Shown here: piece by piece, positions 54,779 to 63,888 of the stretch
Layout of the letters: every line of letters begins with the position of its first letter
How positions within the stretch are numbered: the first letter of the stretch is position 1
Assembly (NCBI RefSeq): GCF_030409505.1
Contig: NZ_JAUFPZ010000002.1
Coordinates: 1,867,501-1,931,500, forward strand
Direction of reading: 5' to 3'
From: Zunongwangia endophytica
GTDB taxonomy: Bacteria > Bacteroidota > Bacteroidia > Flavobacteriales > Flavobacteriaceae
Length of the DNA: 64,000 nt
Made by a program: the position numbers and the translations under genes
The notes under the pieces: generated by a model
The model's database searches: none
Told to the model about the DNA's origin: nothing
What the model saw: the letters and a program-made list of their open reading frames with translations, nothing else

Positions 54779-56389
54779 AGAAACTCCACGTTTCCACGGA
54801 ATAAAGTCATTTTGGTTATTTTGATCTGCTTTTGAGGTAATCTCCCCACTAGCGACATCAATTATATATTCCAAAATTTCTTCTCCCATCTCTTCGATCG
54901 TTTTTTCTCCCTTAATCACAGCTCCGCTATCTATATCGATAATATCAGGCATTCGAGCTGCTAAAATTGAGTTTGATGAAAGCTTAATTACAGGCGTTAT
55001 TGGATTTCCTGTTGGCGTACCCAAACCTGTGGTGAAAACAACCACATTTGCGCCAGAACCTACCATAGCTGTTGTACTTTCAACATCGTTCCCCGGTGTG
55101 CACAATAAATTTAATCCTGGTTTAGTCACATATTCTCCGTAATCCAAAATATCCTGAATAGGTGATGTTCCTCCTTTTTTGGCAGCTCCGGCAGATTTCA
55201 TAGCATCAGTTATCAAACCGTCTTTAATGTTACCGGGAGACGGATTCATATCGAAACCAGATCCAGAAGCTTCAGCCGCATCTTCATAAGCTCGCATTAA
55301 TTCAAGAAAACGCTTGGCTTTTTCATCATCAACAATTCTATTTACCAATTCCTGTTCAACCCCGCACAATTCAGGAAATTCAGATAAAATAGGTGAACCT
55401 CCTAAGGCTGCCAATAAATCTGACGCGTAACCTAATGAAGGATTTGCTGAAATTCCTGAAAATCCATCAGATCCACCACATTCTAAACCTAATTTAAGTT
55501 TTGATAACGGTGCTGGTTTTCGTTGAATTTCGTTTGCTTTTTTAATACCCTGAAAAGATTCTTGGATAATTTTATTCAGCATATCATCAATAGTTCCCTC
55601 CTGCTGCTGCTCGTAAATTAATACCGGCTTTTTCAAATCTGGATTTATAGCATCCAGTGCATTCTGAAAAATATCTATTTGTAAATTCTGGCATCCTAAA
55701 CTTAGCACAGTTGCTCCCGCAACATTTGGATTATTTACGTATCCCGCTAAAAGTTTAGATAAAGAAACAGCATCTTGGCGTATACCACCGCAACCTCCTT
55801 GATGGGTTATAAAACGAACATTTACATTACTAAAAACCTCTTCTTCCTTTTCAGTTTCTTCTTCATTAAAATCTATATCGTTACCACTAATTAGATTTCT
55901 CAATAATTTTCGCTGCTTGGTAGACTTATGAAGTGATAATTCTTTTTCAAAAACATCTTTCAATAATTCCACATTTCGATTTTCGCAAAAAACTAAAGGA
56001 AAAAATAACCACGTATTCGCTGTGCCTACCTGACCATCTTCACGATGATAGCCCATAAAGGTTTTGTCCTTCCATTTAGAAATGTCTGGCTTTTTGTAGC
56101 TTGGACTTTCGGTTTTGCCGGTAGTTGTACTCGCTTGATGCTTTACATTATCTACTGTAAGTACGTCCCCTCTCTTAATGCTGCTAGTCGCTTTTCCTAC
56201 CAACACGCCATACATAAAAATTTTACTTTCAGGTTCTAGATCAACCATCGTAATTTTATGCTTCGCTTTAACATCAGAAAGTATGATTACATCTTCGCCC
56301 TCAAAATTTATCTTATCACCCTGCCAAAGATCTATCAAGGCAATAGCTACATTATCGTCTGGATGTACTTTAATTAATTTATTCTTCAT
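54773..56389 (-). CDS. uxaA: Altronate dehydratase
   Basis: A 538-residue cytoplasmic enzyme that dehydrates D-altronate to 2-keto-3-deoxygluconate (KDG). An N-terminal SAF domain (about 1-100, 'VHPDDNVAIALIDLWQGDKI') is joined to the large dehydratase domain with 'GYHREDGQVGTANTWLFFPL', 'THQGGCGGIRQDA', 'LGLECGGSDGFSGISANPSL' and 'NLLCTPGNDVESTTAMVGSG'. The conserved cysteines of these blocks probably hold the metal. It is the last gene of the kdgA-TRAP-uxaB-uxaA unit, 28 bp after uxaB, and converges on the LacI gene with no terminator between. Confidence 0.94.
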   Translation of the reverse strand: MKNKLIKVHPDDNVAIALIDLWQGDKINFEGEDVIILSDVKAKHKITMVDLEPESKIFMYGVLVGKATSSIKRGDVLTVDNVKHQASTTTGKTESPSYKKPDISKWKDKTFMGYHREDGQVGTANTWLFFPLVFCENRNVELLKDVFEKELSLHKSTKQRKLLRNLISGNDIDFNEEETEKEEEVFSNVNVRFITHQGGCGGIRQDAVSLSKLLAGYVNNPNVAGATVLSLGCQNLQIDIFQNALDAINPDLKKPVLIYEQQQEGTIDDMLNKIIQESFQGIKKANEIQRKPAPLSKLKLGLECGGSDGFSGISANPSLGYASDLLAALGGSPILSEFPELCGVEQELVNRIVDDEKAKRFLELMRAYEDAAEASGSGFDMNPSPGNIKDGLITDAMKSAGAAKKGGTSPIQDILDYGEYVTKPGLNLLCTPGNDVESTTAMVGSGANVVVFTTGLGTPTGNPITPVIKLSSNSILAARMPDIIDIDSGAVIKGEKTIEEMGEEILEYIIDVASGEITSKADQNNQNDFIPWKRGVSL

Positions 56390-56417
56390 TTCTCCTAAGT
56401 TTTAAGCTGAATAAGTA

Positions 56418-57869
56418 CTAGATTGTAGCTTTTTCAGTAAAATTTTTATATCCTTCCTCTATACCTTTAGTTTCAATCAATTCTAAAGCTAAGGCAATGT
56501 TGTCTTGTAAACCTGGAACTTTTGTTAGATCGCTGTCCCAAAATTTTTCGTTTTTCAATATTTCTCCGCTAATTTCCTGATAACTGTGCATTTCCCAAAC
56601 TCTTTTGAGTTCAGCAACAACCGCATCATCATCATTAATCGGCAAAGTATGATTATTCCATTCGCCTCTATAAAATCTTATTAAACAAGCGAATGCAAAA
56701 GTAAGATGCAAAGGTAATCGATTGCAATCTTTCTGAAAAGCTAATAAACTAGGTAAGACTCTAACTTTAAATTTTGAAATTGAATTTAAAGCGATACTTG
56801 CTAATTGGTGCTTAATAAAAGGATTTCTAAAACGGTCTAAAACTTCTTCAGCAAAAGCTTTCAGCTCCTCTTCAGATAATGATAGTGTTGGGATTATTTC
56901 TTTAAAAATTGCTTCTTTTACAAAGGCTCCCGTAAAGTCATGATCTACAGTTTCTTTAACGGTTTCATTTCCGAAGAGAATAGAAAAAGGAACCATAGTG
57001 GTGTGCGCGCCGTTTAAAATTCGAACTTTTCTGGTTCGATAGGGCTGCATATCTTTTACTACGATAATATTTTCTTCAATTTTATCAAATGGAATCTTTG
57101 CTTTTAAAGTTTCTCCTCCTTCGATTACCCAAAGTAAAAATACTTCTGCGGAAACAATCAATTTATCTTCAAACTGAAGTTCACTTTGATATGCATCAAT
57201 ATCAGCTTTAGGATACCCAGGAACAATTCGATCTACTAAGGTGTTGTGAAAACTATTACTGTTATTGATCCAAGCTACGAAATCGGCTTCTAATTTCCAT
57301 AATTCTGCATATTGAAGTATAATTTTCTTTAAGGTATCGGCATTATAATTAATCAACTCGCAAGGAATAATCGTTAATCCTTTAGCTGAATCTCCGTTAA
57401 AATGTTTAAATCTTCTATATAAAAGTGCTGTCAATTTAGCAGGAAAACTTTTGTGCGGTGTTCCTTCTAATGTATCGCTTTCATCGTAAGCAATACCTGC
57501 TTCTGTAGTATTAGAAATCACGAATTCTAAAGCTTCTTCTTCAGCTAATTTTAAGTAATCTTCGTAATTTTTATAAGGATTTATTCCTTTTTGAATACAG
57601 GAAATTGTTCGTTGCTCCTGAATTTCCTTGCCCTGCTTCACTCCTTTCATAAACAGGTTATATAACCCATCCTGCTCATTCAGCATTTCTACAAGTCCGC
57701 CGGCTAAAGGTTGAATTACAGCAACCCCAGCATTAAAATCGGCTTCTTTATTTAATTTATCAATCACAAAATCTACAAAGGCTCTCAAAAAGTTTCCTTC
57801 GCCAAACTGCACTACCTTTATTGGTAGCGTCGATGTAAGATTTGCGTTTTTTCGGTTCAATTTTTCCAT
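56418..57869 (-). CDS. uxaB: Tagaturonate reductase (altronate oxidoreductase)
   Basis: A 483-residue NAD-dependent polyol dehydrogenase family enzyme that reduces D-tagaturonate to D-altronate. N-terminal 'PIKVVQFGEGNFLRAFVDFV' (Rossmann fold), 'EFVISNTTEAGIAYDES', 'FPAKLTALLYRRFKHF' and the catalytic block 'RKVRILNGAHTTMVPFSILF', with a conserved Lys upstream. The substrate comes from UxaC, the product goes to UxaA encoded 28 bp further. UxaE, encoded at 32734, competes for the same substrate. A half operator-like sequence at 56715-56726 within this gene is judged to be chance. Confidence 0.94.
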   Translation of the reverse strand: MEKLNRKNANLTSTLPIKVVQFGEGNFLRAFVDFVIDKLNKEADFNAGVAVIQPLAGGLVEMLNEQDGLYNLFMKGVKQGKEIQEQRTISCIQKGINPYKNYEDYLKLAEEEALEFVISNTTEAGIAYDESDTLEGTPHKSFPAKLTALLYRRFKHFNGDSAKGLTIIPCELINYNADTLKKIILQYAELWKLEADFVAWINNSNSFHNTLVDRIVPGYPKADIDAYQSELQFEDKLIVSAEVFLLWVIEGGETLKAKIPFDKIEENIIVVKDMQPYRTRKVRILNGAHTTMVPFSILFGNETVKETVDHDFTGAFVKEAIFKEIIPTLSLSEEELKAFAEEVLDRFRNPFIKHQLASIALNSISKFKVRVLPSLLAFQKDCNRLPLHLTFAFACLIRFYRGEWNNHTLPINDDDAVVAELKRVWEMHSYQEISGEILKNEKFWDSDLTKVPGLQDNIALALELIETKGIEEGYKNFTEKATI

Positions 57870-57883
57870 GTTAAAATCTTATT

Positions 57884-59173
57884 TTATTCAAATAATTTTG
57901 GCAGCCAAAGGCTAATTTCTGGGATATAAGTCACTAATAATAAAACAATAAACATAACCACGTACAATGGTAACAAGGGTTTCATTACTTTTTGGATGGT
58001 CGTCTTCGCTACTCCTACCCCAATAAAGAGTACGGCTCCTACTGGCGGTGTACATAATCCAACACATAAATTCATTACCATAATCATCCCGAAATGCACA
58101 GGATCTACACCTAAATTCTGCATAACAGGAAGTAAAATTGGTGTAAAAATTAATACGGCTGGCGTCATATCCATAAACGTTCCTACAAAAAGTAAGAGCA
58201 AATTGATTATAATAAGAATAACATATTTATTCTCGCTTAAGCCTAATAGTAGATCGCTAACGGTCTGCGGAATGTTTTCAAAAGACATTACCCAGCTCAT
58301 ACTCATAGAGGTTGCTATAAGTAATAATACAATTGAAGTGGTTCCTACTGAACTTAGGAAAATATTATATAGTTTTTTGAGGTTTATTTCACGGTAGATT
58401 GTCGCTAGAATCAAAGTATAAAGCACAGCAATTCCTGAAGCTTCTGTAGCTGTAAAGATTCCGGAAACAATTCCTCCAATAACTACTACCAATAATAACA
58501 AACTTGGTAAAGCATCAAGAAAACTAACTGTAATTAGCTTAAAGCTAGATTTGGTTCCCGGAGGATATTTCTTCTTTTTTATCCATACTGAAGCAACTAG
58601 CATTAACGCCAATCCCATTAAAATACCCGGAATATATCCCGCTAAAAATAAACTCGCAATAGAAACGCCACCACTAGCTAACGAATACACAATTAGCACG
58701 TTTGAAGGTGGAATAATCAATCCCGTTGTCGATGCAGTTACATTTATCGCAGCTCCAAATTCTTTAGAATAGTTCTCTTTCTCCATTGGCGGTCCTAAGA
58801 TCCCTCCAATAGCAGAAGCGGCCGCAACTGCAGATCCAGAAATAGCTCCAAATAACATGGCAGCAATCACATTTACATAGATTAAACCACCGGGCAAGGA
58901 GCCAATCAAAGCTTTCGCAAATTTAATTAAGCGATTCGCGATTCCCCCCTGATTCATTATTTGTCCCGCCAGAATAAAAAACGGAATCGCCAATAGCGAA
59001 AAGCTATCTAGGCCTGTGGCCATGCGTTGGGATACTGTAGTAAATGAAGCGATTGGATCGATAGAAAATAAAATCGTAACCAAACATGAAATTCCAATAG
59101 ACCATGCTACAGGCACTCCTATACTTAATAAGATCACGAAAGAAATGACCAAAATGAGTATTTCTGTAATCAT
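57884..59173 (-). CDS. TRAP transporter large membrane subunit (DctM type)
   Basis: A 429-residue inner-membrane protein with about 12 hydrophobic helices, typical of DctM. Family blocks: 'QRMATGLDSFSLLAIPFFIL', 'GSAVAAASAIGGILGPPMEK', 'ASTTGLIIPPSNVLIVYSLA', 'FMDMTPAVLIFTPILLPV' and 'MVMNLCVGLCTPPVGAVLF'. It forms the sodium-coupled channel with the DctQ subunit, whose gene overlaps it by 4 bp. Substrate: a hexuronate such as galacturonate, inferred from the surrounding uxa and kdg genes. Confidence 0.95.
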   Translation of the reverse strand: MITEILILVISFVILLSIGVPVAWSIGISCLVTILFSIDPIASFTTVSQRMATGLDSFSLLAIPFFILAGQIMNQGGIANRLIKFAKALIGSLPGGLIYVNVIAAMLFGAISGSAVAAASAIGGILGPPMEKENYSKEFGAAINVTASTTGLIIPPSNVLIVYSLASGGVSIASLFLAGYIPGILMGLALMLVASVWIKKKKYPPGTKSSFKLITVSFLDALPSLLLLVVVIGGIVSGIFTATEASGIAVLYTLILATIYREINLKKLYNIFLSSVGTTSIVLLLIATSMSMSWVMSFENIPQTVSDLLLGLSENKYVILIIINLLLLFVGTFMDMTPAVLIFTPILLPVMQNLGVDPVHFGMIMVMNLCVGLCTPPVGAVLFIGVGVAKTTIQKVMKPLLPLYVVMFIVLLLVTYIPEISLWLPKLFE

Positions 59174-59637
59174 AATAAGTATTTTTTAGGATTAAAAATT
59201 TCGTTCAACTTATAAATTATAATCAGCGCACCGCTTAGTGGTATTACTGTATATACTACAGATAATGGCAGATGTAATGCTGCTGAATCCTGCCCTAGTT
59301 CTATATTCATTAATACTAAATTTCCTCCTCCGATGATCAATACCGTCACACAGAAAAGAATGATCAGGATATTTATAAAAATCATTAATTTAATTCTGTT
59401 GTCTGGGTTTAATTTAGGTGGTAAAATATTGATTGCTAAATGCTCCTGTTGTCCAGAGGCATAAGCCGCTCCTAATAAACCAATCCAAATCAATAAATAC
59501 CGGGCAATTTCCTCGGTTACTGAACTTGGGTTTTGTAAAACGTACCTTGAAAAAACCTGCCATAAAACGGCAATTACTATCAAAGTCATTAAAAACACCA
59601 AAAACCCTCCCAGTAGTTTGTCTAATACTTTTTTCAT
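59170..59637 (-). CDS. TRAP transporter small membrane subunit (DctQ type)
   Basis: A 155-residue protein with four membrane helices. 'VLWQVFSRYVLQNPSSVTEE' and 'IARYLLIWIGLLGAAYASGQ' then 'QEHLAINILPPKL' are the family's marks. It bridges the large subunit and supports uptake of the uronate delivered by the binding protein. It overlaps the DctM gene by 4 bp and is 4 bp from the DctP gene. Confidence 0.94.
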   Translation of the reverse strand: MKKVLDKLLGGFLVFLMTLIVIAVLWQVFSRYVLQNPSSVTEEIARYLLIWIGLLGAAYASGQQEHLAINILPPKLNPDNRIKLMIFINILIILFCVTVLIIGGGNLVLMNIELGQDSAALHLPLSVVYTVIPLSGALIIIYKLNEIFNPKKYLL

Positions 59638-59641
59638 AATT

Positions 59642-60628
59642 CTATTGTACAGCTTGTATTGCTTCTATTGTTTTTTCCATTACCGGGTCCTCTTTAAATT
59701 TTTCGTACATAGGCTCTACCTTTTCACGAAATATTTCTTTATCTGGATAGGTAACTTTTACTCCCGCTTTTTTAATTTCTTCTAAAGCATGCTGTTCGGC
59801 TTCGTGCCAGATTTTTTTCTCATATTCGGCAGATTCCATAGCGGCTTCTTTCAACCACTTTTGTTCCTGCTCATTCAATTTATCCCAGATAATAGTACTC
59901 ACTATTAATTCGTCTGGCAATGCTGTATGCTCATCGACCATAAAATATTTACATACTTCGTAATGGTAAGAAAGATAGAAACTAGGTAAATTATTTTCCG
60001 CGCCATCTACGATACCTTGTTGTAGTGCCGTGTAAAGTTCTCCCCAACTAATTGGTGTTGGAGAACCACCAAGATTTTTTACCATATTGATCGCGGTTTG
60101 ACTTTCCATCACCCTCACTTTTAGTCCTTTTAAATCTTGAGGTGTATTTAAAGGTTTAGTGCTATAAAAACTTCTACTTCCGGCATCGTAAAACGTAAGA
60201 CCTCTCAAACGATTTCGTTCACTAGCTAGCAAAAGATCTTGTCCTATTTTACCTTCTAAGACATTGAAACGATGATCGCGATCTCTAAATAAAAATGGTA
60301 AGCCGAAAACTTTCAGCTCTGGTGCAAAGTTCTCGAGAACTCCGGTAGAAACCTTTGTCATTCCTAAACTCCCTATCTGCAACAACTCAAGACATTCCCT
60401 TTCAGACCCTAATTGCTGATTGGGATAAATATCAATAGTCATCGATCCTCCAGATTTTTCCTCCAACCGATCGGCCATAAACTTCATAGCCTTATGCACT
60501 GGATGAGAAGTATCAAGCCCGTGTCCCAGGCGTATTACTTTTGTCTGATCTTCCGAATGGCAGCCTGCTAATAGCAACAGACTGCATAACGAAAAATAAA
60601 ACAAGTATTTTTTTCCTATTATCTTCAT
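59642..60628 (-). CDS. TRAP transporter substrate-binding protein (DctP type)
   Basis: A 328-residue periplasmic binding protein with a lipobox (SLLLLAGC, Cys23). 'LGHGLDTSHPVHKAMKFMAD', 'YPNQQLGSERECLELLQIGS', 'DLKGLKVRVMESQTAINMVK' (its arginine normally binds the substrate carboxylate) and 'WGELYTALQQGIVDGAENNL' are DctP family features. In Bacteroidota the lipid anchor keeps it at the inner or outer membrane. A carboxylate ligand such as galacturonate fits the neighbouring catabolic genes. Start overlaps kdgA stop by one base. Confidence 0.95.
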   Translation of the reverse strand: MKIIGKKYLFYFSLCSLLLLAGCHSEDQTKVIRLGHGLDTSHPVHKAMKFMADRLEEKSGGSMTIDIYPNQQLGSERECLELLQIGSLGMTKVSTGVLENFAPELKVFGLPFLFRDRDHRFNVLEGKIGQDLLLASERNRLRGLTFYDAGSRSFYSTKPLNTPQDLKGLKVRVMESQTAINMVKNLGGSPTPISWGELYTALQQGIVDGAENNLPSFYLSYHYEVCKYFMVDEHTALPDELIVSTIIWDKLNEQEQKWLKEAAMESAEYEKKIWHEAEQHALEEIKKAGVKVTYPDKEIFREKVEPMYEKFKEDPVMEKTIEAIQAVQ

Positions 60629-61296
60629 TATCTTAATGATTCAACAATATTTATGGCTTCTTCAACTTTTGCCTGAACTTTTTGTAGATCAAATTTTCCA
60701 TCTTCATTTTTAATGAAAAGTTTAGATCCGATCCCTACACAGTGAACACCGGCAGAAAACCATTCTTGTAGGTTCTCTTTAGTGGGCGAGACACCACCTG
60801 TAGGCATAATACTTGCCCAGGGTAAAGGCCCTTTAACCGCTTTCACAAATGAAGGCCCACCAACCTGAGAGCCCGGGAAGATCTTTACAACCTCTGCTCC
60901 CAATTCTTCAGCATAATTTATCTCTGTTACTGAACCGCATCCTGGCATCCAAGCCACTTTCCTACGATTACAGGTTTTAGCCATTTCAGCATTAACCAAA
61001 GGAGAAACAATAAAGTTTGTACCCAACTGAAGATAAAGTGCACTCGTACCAGCATCGATTACCGAACCTACACCAAGCATCATACCTGGCAATTCTTTCA
61101 CAGCATACTTTACTAATTCACCAAAAACCTCATGAGCGAAATCACCGCGATTGGTAAATTCGAAGACACGAGCTCCGCCATCATAACAGGCTTTTAAAAT
61201 TTCTTTACAAGTTTGTGTATCAGAATGGTAAAAAACCGGAACTATTCCTGTCTCTTTCATCTGTTGCACTACCGCTATTCTTGAATATGTTGCCAT
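60628..61296 (-). CDS. kdgA: KDPG aldolase (2-dehydro-3-deoxy-6-phosphogluconate aldolase)
   Basis: A 222-residue class I aldolase splitting KDPG into pyruvate and glyceraldehyde-3-phosphate, the last step of the pathway. Schiff-base Lys138 in 'AEVVKIFPGSQVGG', catalytic Glu46 in 'VFEFTNRGD' and the phosphate loop 'GGVSPTKENLQEWF', 'GVHCVGIGSKLF' are visible. First gene of the unit kdgA-TRAP-uxaB-uxaA, with a 136-bp leader upstream. Confidence 0.94.
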   Translation of the reverse strand: MATYSRIAVVQQMKETGIVPVFYHSDTQTCKEILKACYDGGARVFEFTNRGDFAHEVFGELVKYAVKELPGMMLGVGSVIDAGTSALYLQLGTNFIVSPLVNAEMAKTCNRRKVAWMPGCGSVTEINYAEELGAEVVKIFPGSQVGGPSFVKAVKGPLPWASIMPTGGVSPTKENLQEWFSAGVHCVGIGSKLFIKNEDGKFDLQKVQAKVEEAINIVESLR

Positions 61297-61432
61297 TTAA
61301 TAATGGTTATAAGTTAAATTATTTCCTATTTGTAGATTTTCAGTTCTAATTTAATACAGAATTTATTCAAGTTATTATCAGCATGAAATTCTAAAATAAA
61401 TTGAAGAAAATCTTGTGTCTTTTATCAAAAAA
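61297..61432. other. Leader region before kdgA
   Basis: A 136-bp AT-rich gap after kdgK. It probably holds the promoter of the kdgA-TRAP-uxa unit, but I find no operator copy or full TTTG / TAnnTTTG pair; TAATTTAA is the nearest -7-like box. Confidence 0.3.
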
Positions 61433-62455
61433 CTACCTTTTAATTCTTCCACCCGTACTTCCGTCAATCACTTCTAATACTTCTTCAGGGCTTACTAAAT
61501 TAGCATCTCCTAAAATAGTATGTTTTAATGCACAAGCTGCATTTGCAAAGTTTAACGCCTGCTGATCTTCAAAATGAATCAAACCATAAATTAGTCCGGC
61601 TGCATAAGCATCTCCGGTTCCTATACGATCAATAACATCTGTAATTTCTAATTCTTTCGTTTCGATATATTCGTCACCTATCCAGGCTCTACCATAAACT
61701 TTTTGCCAACTAGCGCTTACACCGGTTCTTACCTTATCGAAAACTTTTTCTATAGAAGGACATTCTTTGATTAAAGCTTTACTCGCCTCGATAAATCCAT
61801 CTTTAGAGAAATCGAAATCAGTTTTAAGAATTTCATTTATTTCGTTTACTCCACCAATAAATATAGTAGATAAGTTTACCAGCTCTTTAAGCACTTCGAA
61901 ACCATCTTTGCCATATTTCCAAAGGTTACTACGGTAAGCAGGATCTGCAGTAATAGTTAATCCCTTAGCTCTCGCTTTTTCGAGTCCGATTTTTAAAGTT
62001 TTATAAGCCCCCTCTGAAATTGCCGGAGAAATACCCGTCCAGTGTAAAAGACCGGCATCATCTAAAATGTTATCCCAATTTACAGAATCTGGTGTTATAT
62101 TAGCGAAGCTTCCATGTAAACGATTGTATGCGATTTTACTAGCACGCATTCCAGAACCCACCTCTAAAAAATAAAGGCCTAACGGGTAATCTACTTTATT
62201 TACCGCAGAAACATCAATTCCGAATTTTCGCATAGCGGTGATCGCTGCATCCCCCACTAAATCGTTTGAAACATTAGTTACTTGTTGCGTTTTTTCTCCA
62301 AAATAAGAGAGTGAAGCCGCGACATTCATTTCAGTTCCTCCAAAATAAAAATCCATGGAAGAAGCCTGCGGAAGCTTTCTGTTTTCCGCAGGCGATAATC
62401 GCATTAAAACTTCCCCGAAGGAAACGATCTTTTTATGTTGATTTGATTTCTTCAT
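61433..62455 (-). CDS. kdgK: 2-keto-3-deoxygluconate kinase (PfkB family)
   Basis: A 340-residue PfkB-family sugar kinase that makes KDPG from KDG. 'SFGEVLMRLSPAENRKLPQA' and 'MDFYFGGTEMNVAASLSYFG' near the N-terminus and the ATP/catalytic motif 'DRIGTGDAYAAGLIYGL' near the C-terminus fit KdgK. It starts at the base after the uxaC stop, so the two genes are directly abutted. KDG reaches it from both UxaA and KduD. No signal peptide. Confidence 0.94.
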   Translation of the reverse strand: MKKSNQHKKIVSFGEVLMRLSPAENRKLPQASSMDFYFGGTEMNVAASLSYFGEKTQQVTNVSNDLVGDAAITAMRKFGIDVSAVNKVDYPLGLYFLEVGSGMRASKIAYNRLHGSFANITPDSVNWDNILDDAGLLHWTGISPAISEGAYKTLKIGLEKARAKGLTITADPAYRSNLWKYGKDGFEVLKELVNLSTIFIGGVNEINEILKTDFDFSKDGFIEASKALIKECPSIEKVFDKVRTGVSASWQKVYGRAWIGDEYIETKELEITDVIDRIGTGDAYAAGLIYGLIHFEDQQALNFANAACALKHTILGDANLVSPEEVLEVIDGSTGGRIKR

Positions 62456-63859
62456 CTAAAAATTGAAATAATCATTGGCATTTCCGTAGCAAATATTAGA
62501 AATAGTTTTTCCAACTAATTCCATGTCTTCCGGTAGTTCTCCCGAAGCTATTTCTTTTCCGAAGAGATTACATAACACTCTTCTAAAATATTCGTGTCTT
62601 GGGAAAGAAAGAAAACTTCTAGAGTCGGTTAACATTCCAATAAAACAGCTAATTAATCCCATATTAGAAAGTGCATTCATCTGTCTTTCCATACCATCTT
62701 TCTGGTCTAAAAACCACCAACCAGAACCTAACTGTACTTTTCCTTTTACACTACCGTCATTAAAATTACCAATCATTGTGGCAAAAATCTCGTTATCGGA
62801 AGGATTAAGATTGTATAAAATGGTTTTGGTTAATTTATCTTTTCCGTCGAGCGTGTCTAAAAATTTAGAAAGCTTTTCAGCCTGATTATAATCCCCAATA
62901 GAATCCCAACCTGTATCTGGCCCTAATTGCGCCAACATACGTTTGTTGTTATTACGAAGCGCTCCTAAATGGAATTGCTGTACCCATCCATATTGATGAT
63001 AAGTCTCACCTAAAAATAAAAGTATGGCAGTTTTAAATTTCTCTATATCACCAAATGAGATTTCTTTTCCTGCAAGTTTACTTTTAAATACAGCGTTTAC
63101 TTCAGCTTCTGTGAATTCCTCATAGCTCATAGAATTTAACCCATGATCACATAATTTGCATCCATTTTCATCGAAATATTGAATACGCTTTAAAAGTGCA
63201 TCTTTTAGATCCTGAAAACTCTGAATATCTATCTCGGCAACTTTACCTAATTCTTTCAAGTAATCGGTATAACCATCTGCATCAATTAAAATTGATTTGT
63301 CTGGACGAAAAGCTGTACTAACTTTTACCCCGATATTTTGTTCTTTAATGGTTTGATGATGTTTTAAGTTGTCTGTTGGATCTTCTGTAGTACATAAAGT
63401 TTCTACATTCATCTTATTCAACAAACCTCTACAAGAATTTTCTTTCTGTTGAAGTTGCGCATTTACATTTTCATAAATTGAAGAAGCATTTTTTTCATTT
63501 AGCAACTCCTCAATCCCGAAATAACGTTTTAACTCTAAATGCGTCCAGTGATATAACGGGTTTCTAAGTGTATGCGGAACTGTTTTCCCCCACGCCTCAA
63601 ACTTTTCTTTATCACTTGCATCGCCGGTAATAAACTTTTCGTTTATCCCTAAAGTTCGCATCGCACGCCACTTATAGTGATCCCCTGCCAACCACACTTT
63701 AGAAATATTTTCGAATTGTGTATCGGCAGCGATCTGCGCTGGAGGTAAATGATTATGGTAATCGATAATTGGTTGATCTTTTGCATAAGAATGATACAGC
63801 TCTTCTGCATACTTATTCTCTAAAAGGAAATTATCGGTTATAAATGTTTTTGTACTCAT
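62456..63859 (-). CDS. uxaC: Uronate isomerase (glucuronate/galacturonate isomerase)
   Basis: A 467-residue amidohydrolase-superfamily enzyme converting D-galacturonate to D-tagaturonate and D-glucuronate to D-fructuronate. I start it at ATG 63859 (MSTKTFITDNFLLENKYAEE); the frame upstream to 63874 would need TTG. 'IIDYHNHLPPAQIA' holds the HxH metal motif; 'RNPLYHWTHLELKRYFGI', 'STAFRPDKSILID' and 'MLTDSRSFLSFPRHEYFRR' are family blocks. It follows kduD at 30 bp. Confidence 0.95.
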   Translation of the reverse strand: MSTKTFITDNFLLENKYAEELYHSYAKDQPIIDYHNHLPPAQIAADTQFENISKVWLAGDHYKWRAMRTLGINEKFITGDASDKEKFEAWGKTVPHTLRNPLYHWTHLELKRYFGIEELLNEKNASSIYENVNAQLQQKENSCRGLLNKMNVETLCTTEDPTDNLKHHQTIKEQNIGVKVSTAFRPDKSILIDADGYTDYLKELGKVAEIDIQSFQDLKDALLKRIQYFDENGCKLCDHGLNSMSYEEFTEAEVNAVFKSKLAGKEISFGDIEKFKTAILLFLGETYHQYGWVQQFHLGALRNNNKRMLAQLGPDTGWDSIGDYNQAEKLSKFLDTLDGKDKLTKTILYNLNPSDNEIFATMIGNFNDGSVKGKVQLGSGWWFLDQKDGMERQMNALSNMGLISCFIGMLTDSRSFLSFPRHEYFRRVLCNLFGKEIASGELPEDMELVGKTISNICYGNANDYFNF

Positions 63860-63888
63860 TTTTCTTATTTTCAATATTTTGAGAAAAA

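Noticed and set aside
56715..56726. TAATCGATTGCA, a part-match to the LacI operator
   Set aside because: It lies inside the uxaB coding frame (Cys-Asn-Arg-Leu codons), lacks the TGT start of the true copies, and has no promoter nearby. Chance is enough.
57996..58397. 133-codon open frame on the plus strand
   Set aside because: Antisense to the DctM gene; composition is a shadow of membrane-protein codons.
62523..62885. 120-codon open frame on the plus strand
   Set aside because: Antisense to uxaC, which has full family motifs. No start signal or domain is seen.
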